64,000 bases of DNA from Pyrocephalus nanus (taxonomy: Eukaryota; Chordata; Aves; Passeriformes; Tyrannidae), in contig CM076281.1 of NCBI GenBank assembly GCA_038380795.1, positions 1,860,001 to 1,924,000 of the forward strand, read 5' to 3'. How positions within the stretch are numbered: position 1 is the stretch's first letter; each line of letters begins with the position of its first letter. Below the pieces are notes generated by a model. It had not been told where the DNA came from and did no database searches. It was given only the letters and a program-made list of their open reading frames with translations. Positions 46,901 to 56,900 of this stretch are shown here, in pieces. The translations under genes and the position numbers were made by a program.

Positions 46901-49900
46901 ACCATGACAAACGAGAGCTCCTCGGGGTTCTTTCCAGACCTGGGCACAACATATTCCTGTTTTTTTCAAGAGGAACCATGACAGAGCCATGACATGGCAC
47001 TGCTCACCATCACAGCCCCTGCACAGCAGGAGCAAACACGCACCTCTGGGGCTCCCCCTCACCTCTGGGGTTCACCCACCCAGGAAATCCAGGCTTGGGG
47101 CTCCAGGAGAGGATCCAAAGCAGCACAGAGCACAGTTCAGAACACCTGGCACCGAAACTGCCACCCAGACCCTCTGCGGCTGCTCCACTCCCTGTGCACC
47201 CACACAAACTGCTCGTTCCTGCAGCTCCTACTCGGAGGTTTCTCAGCTGCCCCTGCTCCTCTGGGTCCCCATTTCCCAGACCATTATTTCCTTTTCTTTT
47301 CCAGACAAAGTGTGATGTAACATAAGGGACCTGCAGTGAAACCTGCCCCTGGTGGTTCCCTCACACCTGCACTCCCACCCAGCCCACAGCCCTGGAAATT
47401 CCAATACCTATTACTACAATAAGGGGTTTATCCCACTGAAATTCCGAGCAGCTGATGACAGGAACGTCTTCCACATCCTCAGGTTTGCTGGCTGTTCCCA
47501 CCACTTCCCAGCCTTCTGCAGTTTTAGCCTAGAAAAGGAAGGAGGAAACAAATATTCAAGTATGGCCAATTTTTCGAGCTTAAAAAGAAAATAAGTCATG
47601 TATGAAAAGACACTGGTGGGTTTTTTTACATTTTCAGTTAAGCTGACTGTTTTTTCTGTATTTTTCAAGGCATCCCTTGAATTTTTACCACTGAAGTCCT
47701 CCCGCTATCAGCACACAAACCCTGACTCGAGAAACAACAACAACAAAAGAGTAATTTTCCTTCTGGCATTTATTCCAGTTCAGTAAGCAAACAAACAGCA
47801 ACTGAAAACCTTTTATTTTTTTTTTTCCTGCCCATGCAACAGTTCTAGGAAGGTTTTTTTTGCCAGGAAAGCATGCAAAAAGAGCAGTGTTAAACAAATT
47901 TAGCATAAGGCTAATGCACAGAGCAGTGCAGTGGAAGTTCTCGGGTGCAGGCTCAGCCACCAGAAGCCCACAGTGACATTTGCAAACTCAGATGCCAAAA
48001 TTCAGCTCCCACAAAAGGCAGGGCACTCAGCACTCAGTGCCTCATGTAACCAGAGACCCAAACCTCCCTCCTGCACCCTGGTAAAAAGAGCCTTAGTTAC
48101 TTGTGTTGGAAATCCATTTTAAAAATAAAAGAGCTGCTGCTTCTTGCCAGGTTCATTTCCTGGGAAACTGGCACTTTTTACTCAATGTTATATCAAATTT
48201 ACTCTAGCCAGGCAATGCCAGGGGGTGAGGCCCATGAGTCCAGGCCCAATTAAATGATCTGCTGCAATGGTTCAAATTGTTAGTAATTCAAGGTTTACAG
48301 TAACAAAGTGATCCTTCCAGCTTTTCAATTAAATATCAAATTTATTTATGTATCTTTCATTTCACCATCACCCAGAGCTCCAGATGCCACAGACCCATTT
48401 CTAGCAGCAAGTGGGCAGAGTCCAGGCTCTCCTCTCCTCCAGGCCACACCAGATTGTGACAAGCTCATCCTCAAAGGGACACAGGCCCACAATACCCATT
48501 CACAGCCACATCCCTGGGTTTGTTTCAGTTTTCCCATGTGCATTCCCTTTCCTTTTGCAGCACGTTCTGCAAAGGGCCCTATCTCACCTCACTGCAGAGG
48601 TACAGTGTAAAAAGATTCCCAGCAGCTCACCAGCCCTGCTTTCTCCTCTATTCCCTGCTCCAAAGGCTGCTCCAAAGGCTGCCCAATGCTGCCATCGTGT
48701 GCCTGGGCCCCGGGATGCTGCCTCTGCCACGCTCCAGGCACAGCTCCAGTCTCCAGGGAGGGCAGGGACACAGATCCCAGCATCCTGAGCCCACAGCCCC
48801 AGTGTGGGAGAGCCACAGGGTTATCCTGCTATCATCAGCTTCCAGGAAAAACACCCACACCCCATCCCCAGCCGATGGAATGGGGCTGGAGGGGGTTCTG
48901 CCTGTCACTGGTGGTCCCACAGCACAGACCACTGGCAGCAAACAGGAGTGCACAGCAGGAGCACAGACACTGCAAACAACTCAGTCATCTTCCTGATCCA
49001 TACACACAGTATTTGAGTTTTCTAGAAAGGAAAGGGGGGGGAAAAACCCAGTGAATTGTTCTACCTTCAAAAAGCTCTGGAGATCATCTGTGCTGTAGAC
49101 ATCGAAGACCTCCATGGCTCCAGCGCTGGCTTTGCTCACTGTCGGAGTCAGGGGGCAGCTGCAAGGGAAGAACAAAGAAAAAGCGTCATACAAGAGCAAA
49201 AAAAGGAAATCCAGGCGAATTTTTGCCTCTTTATTCCCTTCTATTGCCTCTGCAGCCCTACTCCAACCAGTCCACCACAGATCCTGCTCGCTATAGGGTT
49301 GTGTTTTCCTATGGAGGGCTCAGGAATTAACCCAGGAAATAGGTCCCAGCAGTTTTGTGCAGATGGGACAACTGAAACACGAAATGGTGCCCAGAGAGGG
49401 TTCCTTCCCAGCCTGGAATACCACATCCCTCAGCCTGCCTGCGGAGCAGCAGCCACCCAAAACCCTGCTCCCCAGCTCAACCCCAGAAAGCTCTTCTGAT
49501 GCAGGCTGGAAACCCCTCTGGGAGCCAGCACGGGAGGAAGGAGGGGCTGCAGGAGCAGATGCAGAGCCCCGTACCTGTTGCTGTGGCTGGTCACCACTCT
49601 GTCCACCCCCAGGAAGTACGCGGAGCGCAGCAGAGCCCCCAGGTTCATGGGGTCCTGGATCTGCTCCAGCACCAGCCAGATCACCTGCCGGTCCCCACTG
49701 CCTTCACCCCCCAAACCGGGCGTTTCGGCGTCCTCCAAACTCTTGAACCGCAGCGGGGTGGCCTCCAGACACACTCCCTGGTGGACCTGACCCCTGCAGA
49801 GCTCGTCCAGCTCTCTCCGCTGGACGTGCAGCACCGGCACCCCGCGGGCCGTGGCCTGGAGCACCAACTCGCTCATCACGGGCAGCCTGGAGCTGCTCTG

Positions 49901-50332
49901 CTTGAGGAACAGCCTGAACAGGACCCTGCGCGCCTGGCTGAGCGCCAGGGAGCACGGCCCGACCCCGAACAGGATCTCCGAGCCCTTGGTCCTCTCCAGC
50001 CGCAGAGGCTTTCGCTCCATCCCTTTCCTCGCCCTCGGGAACTCATCCAGCTGGGACAGCCACAGCTCCCGCCCGGTCGCCGAACCCCGCCCGGCCCCTC
50101 TTTGTGCCGGCCGGGGGTGTCCCCGCGGGGTCCCCCGGGAGCTGCCGGAGCCGGGATTCGCTCCGGGGCCCCGCGGGAGGGATGCGGGGGGACCTCCCTC
50201 GCCCCGGCCCGCGGGTGGGGGCGGCTGCTCGTGGGTGGAGCGGTGCCGGAGCCCGCACGGCCCCCGGAGCCCGCACGGCCACCGGAGCAGCCCCAGGGCG
50301 CGGCACACGCGGGGCGCCAGCGCCCGCTCCAT
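43886..50332 (-). CDS. MRM1: MRM1, mitochondrial rRNA (guanosine-2'-O)-methyltransferase
   Basis: SpoU/TrmH-family (SPOUT fold) enzyme. The mammalian orthologue 2'-O-methylates one guanosine of mitochondrial 16S rRNA in the matrix, using S-adenosylmethionine. Five exons join in frame: 50332-49575, 49158-49065, 47528-47408, 44212-44093 and 43935-43886, giving 380 residues. All introns are GT-AG. Residues 1-35 are Arg-rich and almost free of acid, as in a mitochondrial presequence. A Gly/Pro/Arg-rich linker follows to about 90. The substrate-binding domain spans about 117-194 ([23 protein letters not shown]). SpoU motif 1 has N230, G232 and R236; motif 2 is GSEGEGL from G325; motif 3 is LNVSVATG with N359. 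The start is the ATG at 50332, the only in-frame ATG upstream of the domain. The carboxyl end stops soon after motif 3, without the longer tail of mammalian proteins. Same strand as DHRS11 upstream. Confidence 0.96.
43977..43998. repeat. Homopolymer run (T on plus, A on minus) in MRM1 intron 4
   Basis: An uninterrupted run of about 22 T. On the transcribed strand it is an A run lying upstream of the branch-point and pyrimidine tract region of the 157-bp intron. Confidence 0.9.
44093..44212 (-). CDS. MRM1: MRM1 coding exon 4
   Basis: 120 bp between CCTGCAG and GTAAGAG. Carries SpoU motifs 2 (GSEGEGLS) and 3 (SLNVSVAT), which form the knotted SAM-binding site. Intron 3 is 3,195 bp. Confidence 0.96.
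44213..47407 (-). other. MRM1 intron 3
   Basis: 3.2 kb of ordinary, partly pyrimidine-rich sequence. Open frames up to 200 codons on the minus strand near 46460-47062 have no domain. No repeat family recognised. Confidence 0.8.
47408..47528 (-). CDS. MRM1: MRM1 coding exon 3
   Basis: 121 bp between TTCTAG and GTATTG. Encodes [20 protein letters not shown] and onward to PLIVVI, plus one base of Gly325. Intron 2 is 1,536 bp. The peptide is found only by splicing, since no long open frame covers it. Confidence 0.93.
47529..49064 (-). other. MRM1 intron 2
   Basis: 1.5 kb. A TAAT-rich patch at about 48245-48360 (CAAATTGTTAGTAATTCAAG, TTTTCAATTAAATATC) is the only regulatory-looking part. Confidence 0.75.
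49065..49158 (-). CDS. MRM1: MRM1 coding exon 2
   Basis: 94 bp between TTGCAG and GTAGAA. The first base completes Ser253; then [20 protein letters not shown] and following, to Lys284. Intron 1 is 416 bp. Confidence 0.95.
49575..50332 (-). CDS. MRM1: MRM1 coding exon 1
   Basis: 758 bp, ending AAC-AG before GTACGG. Encodes residues 1-252 and two bases of codon 253: presequence, linker, substrate-binding domain and SpoU motif 1. Near residues 18-30 an 18-bp duplication repeats PCGLR twice. Confidence 0.95.
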
Positions 50333-50705
50333 GGGCGCCCACCGGCCTCTCCAGGCGGCGTGTCCCGCCCACGGGAAGCCGGGAATGCCGCCCAAGGAGG
50401 AGGATGAATCCTGTTCAATCCCCGGTCCCAGCTGAGCCAGAGGGAGGCGGCCCCGCACCACCCCTCACAGCGGGACGCTCGCGGGGAGGGAAAACACCGC
50501 GATCCGCTCCAGACCCGCCCAACACGGGCACGGGCAGGGATTAGGGATGATTCCCGGCCCCGCAGGACCCGCTCGGGGGTTTCTCGGGACCCGCGTGGGG
50601 ACCCCCGGGCGGCGCCGCCGCTCCCGCCCCGCCCGCTCCGGTTCCGGTCCCGCCCCGCGCGGCAGCGCCGTCTGGCGGCGGGGAGGGGAACAGCCCGCGA
50701 CCCCC
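49575..50705 (-). promoter_or_regulatory. MRM1 CpG-island promoter
   Basis: CpG-dense GC-rich sequence covers MRM1 exon 1 and about 370 bp upstream of its ATG. At 50620-50665 are CCCGCCCCGCCC-type SP1 boxes and GGTTCCGGT (ETS-like) words. No TATA box is present, as expected for a housekeeping mitochondrial gene. It ends in a C-run at 50701-50711; AT-rich sequence follows. The start site probably lies around 50500-50690. Confidence 0.7.
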
Positions 50706-50711
50706 CCCCCC

Positions 50712-52299
50712 TAATGAACAGGAGCTTAATTAACAATGGAACAGCATTAACAGCCTAATCACGGCACTTCTAATCGCTGGGAAAACAGGGAAGGGGCTGG
50801 CCCGGGTCTAGCCCGGGTGGTTTTAATATGAACGGTAAAATGAGCGTGTGAACGGCGGTTTCACACCGGTGGGGGTTTCTCCCACCCCGTTCCCAAAGGC
50901 CTCTCTGCTTGGGAACAGCACAGAAAGGGGACAGGGGAACAAAACGTCTTCAGTTAACAGTGACAATTCTGCCCCAATCCAGTCTGGGTTTTCCCCCATT
51001 TCTGATCCCAGGCTCATCCCTTGCACAGTTCATCCAAACCCAGCTCACCTGGGCAGTTCAGGGAACACCTCTGGAGTTGTGGCTCCATTTGAGCAGGGAC
51101 AGGAGAGTTATCCTGTCACGGTTATCCGTGAGACACCTGGACCCTGTTCTGCTCTAGAAAGTAATTATGTTTATTCCCATAAACAACCACAACGCTTCTG
51201 TTTGGATTTGCCACTAAGCAGAGGTTTAGCTGGGAACAGTAAAAACGCTGTTACGCTCGAACACAAAAATGACAAAAAACACGCCACGAGCCACGGTGTG
51301 CCTCTCTTTTTATTCTTTATTTTACAGCTCACAATTAGAAACCTACTGATAAATTACACAGCTGATCCTCCCGTTTGGGGGTTTCAAATGCCTCAAGAGG
51401 GGTTGGTGTCCCACCTCATCCCAGGGAGGCGGCTGGAGGAGCCACCAAGGTTCCACGAACAACCCGCACCGAACCCTCCGCGGGCTGCGCTTCATGGGGG
51501 AGGTTAACGGGCAGCAGGGATTACCCCCTGGAAACACACACTGGAAATGGAAAAATATACTGCACAGACATAATTTCAGGACTTGCAAATGTCACAAATG
51601 TTCTTGAGGGGAAGGGGAAAAAAAAAACCAAACCAACAAAACAACTTGCAGGGCTGCAGGGCAGCCAGGTTGTGTTTGCAGGGAGCAACTACCCAAACTG
51701 GCCCTTCTTGAGCAATTCTCTCCAAATCCTCCTTTCACAGAGAGATAGGTCCCTCCTCAGCCACGCATTTCAACATCTGCTGAACTTTGCACACAGTTGC
51801 TGCCACCAATTCAGTGTTTCACCACATCCCTGCTTGGTTTTTTTTCCTTCTCAGGAGTTCCCAATTTCTCAAATTTTTTTTTTGTTTTTTGGCCTCCAAC
51901 TCCCAGTTTAACTTCTTTCTCCTGAAAAGATGGCAAACACAGTGCACAGAGCACCTGCTGGATTTGCTCTGTGCAGAGAACCCACACTAAACCACAGCCT
52001 CAACAAGCTGGAGGAGGGCAGTGCACTAAAGTCGTGCAAGAATTTCACCCACAGTAAATTAAAAAGCCAAATCCAGAGAGGAGGCTCTGTGCACTTGTCA
52101 GTAGAAAGCGGTGACAGATGAGGAATGGGCAGAACACACCATGGGCATGTGTTGATAAACAGGAAAAAAAAAAGGGGAGGGCAAATTGCCTTTGTTTTGC
52201 CATTCCGAAGGAACATTTTGCCAGTTTTCTCCTTGTATCCTTCCACAGCTGCTCACCTTTGGCACAAGGAATTTTAGGTATCACAAGATTTCATTAATA
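50712..52299. other. MRM1-DHRS11 spacer with extra minus-strand AATAAA signals
   Basis: Three minus-strand AATAAA signals lie at 51316-51321, 51309-51314 and 51170-51175. They could end a long DHRS11 3' UTR or a read-through transcript. No coding exon is recognised. AT-rich, TAATTAAC-containing sequence lies near 50715-50770, beside the MRM1 promoter. Confidence 0.5.
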
Positions 52300-52530
52300 A
52301 TAATACTTCATACAACACTCAGCACTTACACAGCGCTTCTCGTGGTCAAAGTGCTTTACAAAAGCTTGTGAGCCCTCACAACACCCCTGTGAGGTAGGTA
52401 AGTATTATTATACCCATTTTACAGATGGGGAAACTGAGGCAGAGAGGTAAAAGTGACTTGCCCAAGGCTGTACAGGGAGTTGTAGTGGCCCAATTCTGGC
52501 CTCCCTGACAGTGGGGTAACACAGATGAAC
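52300..52530 (+). mobile_element. MIR-type (CORE) SINE, unusually well preserved
   Basis: The words run in consensus order: CAGCGCTTCT, AAAGTGCTTTACA, GAGCCCTCACAACACCCCTG, TGAGGTAGGTAAGTATTATT, CCCATTTTACAGATGGGGAA, ACTGAGGCAGAGAGG, AAGTGACTTGCCCAAGG and CTGTACAGGGAGTTG. Most of the body and the 3' part are present in plus orientation, antisense to DHRS11 and MRM1. Being legible over about 200 bp is notable for a bird. Confidence 0.85.
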
Positions 52531-53170
52531 TCCCAGAGCTCTACTGGTGTAAGCCAAACCATCCAACCCAAATTTCTCAGGCTCTCTCTCAGTCCTCTGC
52601 TCTGACCAACTGACCATCCCAGCTCCACCTGAACCAACATGTGCCCTCAGAAACACTGCAGAGAGTCCAGCAGCAGCAGCAGGATCTGAAATCTTAAGGC
52701 AACGTGTCCAGCAGCTCCAGAGAAGGCTGGACACACACACAGACCACACTGCAGAGTCCCAGACAACCCCAGTGGCCTCCAGCTCTGCACGGCTCTGCTT
52801 TGAGGCCCGTCCTCTTCTCCCTCAGCAGAGTAAACCCAGAGCAAAACACTGGGGCTGCACCAGTGTAGCACTAGCACGAGGTCTGGCCCAGCCCTTCCAC
52901 CTGCTGCTTTGCAGGCAAACACCCCTACAAGTCCCTTTTCACTTCAGACACCTTCAGACGGTTCATTTCACTCTCCCTCTGCCTCCGGGTTTGTATCTCT
53001 CCTCATGAACAAACTCCCAGCATTTCCAGCTCCTTGGCACCAGCGTTTCAACAGCACCAGACATCTTTCTAAGACTGATCCACGTTTCCAGAAAAGTGTC
53101 AATGCATGCAAATATCATATACAGAACATCGAGAGTGCTGGGAGATGATACCACGGGTAGAGGTGATCAC
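52531..53170. other. Spacer downstream of DHRS11
   Basis: Between the MIR copy and the DHRS11 cleavage site. No gene or other repeat recognised. Confidence 0.5.
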
Positions 53171-53190
53171 AAGACAGCACACGTTTAGTT

Positions 53191-53196
53191 TTTATT
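53191..53196 (-). terminator. DHRS11 poly(A) signal AATAAA
   Basis: Canonical signal on the minus strand, 760 bp past the stop codon, followed by a GT-rich CGTGTGCTGTCTTGTG element. Cleavage is expected near 53172, giving a 3' UTR of about 53172-53956. Confidence 0.65.
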
Positions 53197-53956
53197 AAAA
53201 ATACCAAACAACTCACTCTTACTGTAACTATGCCACTGAGATTATCATTCTAACCTGCACGAGTACAGGTACTTTTCCTCCAACTATTTACCTATCATCT
53301 AGAAAAAAAGAGAAATATCAAGCACACACATTTATACTTCCTCGAACTTGGCAGGCATGATCCATGTGAAGGGGAAAGGAGGGCTGGGGGAGGCTGTATG
53401 CTGGGTTCAGGGCAGTGGAATACAACAGAAACAGAAAACACCACATGCATCATCACCATCAGTAATCAACCTGATGAAAACAAACCCAAATATTAGATGG
53501 ATTCAGGTATGACATCCACTGAAAATCTCAAACCCTAAGCACACTGAAGCTGGCAAAACACCTTGTGCCACTTCACCTAGGTCCAGACACAGCATCAGCA
53601 ACTAAGATCAAACAAACCTTGAAAAGAAAAGAAAAGGAAGAATAAACCAGCCTGGAGACAACAATCTTCCACAAACCACTTCCCTGCATTATTATCAGAT
53701 ACATTTTTACTCTTAAGCAGTTTCACAAAGGAGTGGGGGAGAAAAGAGACCCACTACCAGTCATCGGTTTTTTTTTTTTTTCAAACTGGCTCAGCACCAG
53801 CACCAGCTCAGAGAGAGGGAGAGAAAAATAATTCTTCAAACATGATCCTTGGTACTTGATTAAAAGGTTGCCAGCCAGCCTTTGACACCCTGCATTGCCA
53901 GGGGGTCCGAAGTGGAGTGGATGCAACTGCGCTGCTCGAGGGCCTCTCTGCGCCTG

Positions 53957-53998
53957 CTACGAGATCTGCTCCGTGGGCCTCATCTGTATATCTCCAAT
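53957..53998 (-). CDS. DHRS11: DHRS11 final coding exon with stop
   Basis: 42 bp after TTCCAG. Encodes IGDIQMRPTEQIS and TAG at 53957-53959. Too short to appear as an open frame on its own. Confidence 0.93.
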   Translation of the reverse strand: MGDIQMRPTEQIS

Positions 53999-56900
53999 CT
54001 GGAAGAGACAACACAGGGGTTCACTGCAGCCCCCTGGAAATGTGGAGAGAGAGGCAAAGGTGAACGTGCCTGCTGTGCCTTTAGCAGGAGGGATAAAAGC
54101 TCAGATATGCACAGAAAAGGTGCAAGGGGGCACTGGCTGCAGTGTCACGGTTCACGTCTGCAGTTTGGTCCTGCCCCCAGAGGGCCAAACAGCAGCTCTG
54201 CTCCAGCAGCCACAGGCAGGACCTTTTATCTTTCAGCCACAGGCAGGACTTTTTATCTTTTTAGGCCAAGAAGGCCAGTCATCCCCACGGATCCAGTGTC
54301 AAGAAGGCCACGTCTCGCCCCAGGGAGCAGAGTTCACCCCAAGGGGCTGTTCAGCCTCCCATGATCAAAGTCTGCTTTCACAACAGGAGCTTTCATGTTG
54401 CACGTGGTAAACACTGACACTGCTCCTGCCTCCCCCTGGCTCCAGCTCAAAGCTGGTCACCCATTTCTTGTTCCAGGGGAGGGAGTCCCTGAGGCAGCAC
54501 AGACAACCCAACAATCCCACCCTGTCCCTCAGAGCGTTGTCCAAACCCTCTTGGAGCTCTGGCAGCTTTGGGGCTGTGCAATCCCAGACCCTGAGCAGTT
54601 CAATCCCAGATCCCAACCAGTGCAATCCCAGACCCCAACCAGTGCAATCCCAGACCCCAACCGGTGCAATCCCAGACCCTGAGCAGTGCAATCCCAGACC
54701 CCAACCAGTGCAATCCCAGATCCTGAGCAGTGCAATCCCAGAGCTGCCATAAAGGAAGTGTAAACAAACGTGATCCCCACTAATCCCCAGCCCAGGCTCA
54801 CTAAGCTCAGGGCTGATACAGTGGCTGATCAGCAAATGTCAGGGCAGCCCTCACCCCCCTCCACCCTCAGCCCCAGCCTACCTGTACATGGGGGGGGGCA
54901 CTGAGGACATAAATGACAGCATTGGCCATATCTTCAGCTTTGAGACACTGCAAAGACAGGAAAGGGATTCTCAGTCAAAGGGCCCTGCAGAAAGTTAAAC
55001 ACAAGATCACCCCTCTCCTAACCATCAATAATGAGTTTCGACAGTGTCACTGGGGCATGTCAGAAAGATGCAAGCAAGCAGGAAAAAAAATAATCCATTC
55101 AGAATTTGACAAAGGATGCGTTTGGTGCTGATAATTCTTCAGTTGCCGTGGATAATTTTACTACTGGCACGGTAATTCTGCCAGGTCAGGTATTGCCATC
55201 CTTATCAAAAATTCCCAGGGAAGCACAAGGAATCCTGTGCCACCTGCAAGACAACACGCTCTCACATTTCTCCCTGTGCAGGAACGTCTACTTGTTACAT
55301 TTTCTCAGCAATAAAGAAATCACAGCCTGCAAAATGTCAAAGCTGACTGGTACTTATTTACAGAAGCATCAAAATAAAGGGAAATATATAGGGAGTTGGA
55401 AACTGAACCCAAATGAAAACCTACACAGTGTGTAAATACCAGTGCAAAATCTGAGGTTTGAGGGCTGAGACTTTGGGAGTGCTGAGGGCATCCTGGAAAG
55501 AACTGGGCACTCTGTGGAACCATTTGCCAGGAGAGAGACTGTTCAACTACAATCAGAGCCACTTCCCTCTGTGTCCACTTCTCCAAGTCCTACCCGAATG
55601 CTCTCATAGGTTGCAGCAGCTCTCTCGGGGTCATTATCATGGAGTTTGAAAGCAAATCCCGTTTCCACCAGTCCTGGAGATATACACTGGAAAAAAGCAG
55701 AGCACATCCTAATAGGATTTGTAATTCCCCTTCAGTAAAACAATTAAAAACAAAAGGGAGAGAAAACTTTTTAGCACTGAAAAAGCCAAAAAACCCCATC
55801 CCTTTTTCTGTTGTTCTCCTTTCCTACTCATTTTTTTAGGGGAACAGTTGAAGTGAGCGGAATTTGCTTTAATGATTGTTGTGGCTCTGGGGAAGTGCTG
55901 GTGGGGACTTCCCTCTTCACACCCCAGAGGGACAGAGAAGCAAAGGAAAACATGGAAAAGCTCTGAATCAGAGCCAGCAGCCCAGCCTGACTGCCTCCCT
56001 CTGTTGATGTCACCCCCAGCATCACTTCCTGCCCATATTTTGTGCACCCAAAAAGCTTCTTCGATGCCCACTTTATGCACCTGAAGAGTTTCTCCCTGGA
56101 CACAGCTTTGCCTTCTGAGCCCCAAACTCTGCCTGGGAAGGAGAAGGTGGCATGGGACAGTTGGCCACAGGGCTTCTTGAACATTCCCAGCGTGCTGAGC
56201 ACTGGTTTTGCATTCCCCTGCCTCTTTTCCAAAGGGAAAACCCACGGAGCCTGCCCCCAGTACTCACTGTGGCTCGTATATGAGTCTTGGCCTCCCGCAG
56301 CTCCTGCCTCAGCCCCTCCGTCAGGGCTGTCACCGCGTACTTGGTGGCACTGTAAAAATGCACCACGGACTGGGGCACGACACTGTGGCCATTCATGCTG
56401 AGGGGAGAGCAGAAAGGGGAGTGCTGAGAGCTGGGAGGAAAGCAGTGTCCCAACAGGGAACTCAAACCACCGTCATGAACACACAGAGAGGTTATGTCAG
56501 GAATTCCCTTCCCACAGGGAACACACACACTCCCCCACAGGCTCCTCTCCACGTGGCTGTTTTCTGGAGCTGGTCAAGAAGTTTCAGTCTTCAGCCCTGC
56601 ACCATCACAAGGGGCTGACATCACCCTTTTCTCCCTGCTTTGGTCTTTCTTGCTTTAGACCAGCAAAGATTAAAACAGCGGTTTGAAAAATCAACCATCA
56701 CAATCCTTGGAAAAGCCCTCCTTGGGCACCATCAGCCCACTCCAAGGTTGAAGCTCCAGTGCTTAAATCCTCTCTACGATGCAGGGATGAGGAGGAAGCC
56801 CCCATGGCTGATCCCACATCCCCCCTTACTTACCTGTTAATGTTAATTATATGCCCATCATCGATGTTTCTCTCCTTCATGGACTGGTAGGCCTCTCGGG

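Noticed and set aside
49499..50407. 302-codon plus-strand open frame antisense to MRM1 exon 1
   Set aside because: It mirrors GC-rich CpG-island coding DNA, has no domain, and is Gln/Pro/Arg/Gly-rich as expected from a reverse-frame shadow.
50333..50461. Upstream in-frame extension of MRM1
   Set aside because: The frame stays open, but its apparent first codon at 50459-50461 is GTG, with no ATG before 50332, and the peptide is not presequence-like.
49876..50736. 286-codon minus-strand frame overlapping MRM1 exon 1
   Set aside because: Out of frame with the SpoU domain; an Arg/Gly/Ser-rich shadow frame.
51301..51507. Strong-looking plus-strand 3' splice site (TTATTTTACAG) followed by an open frame
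   Set aside because: The downstream peptide has no family resemblance, and the same bases are better read as minus-strand AATAAA signals.
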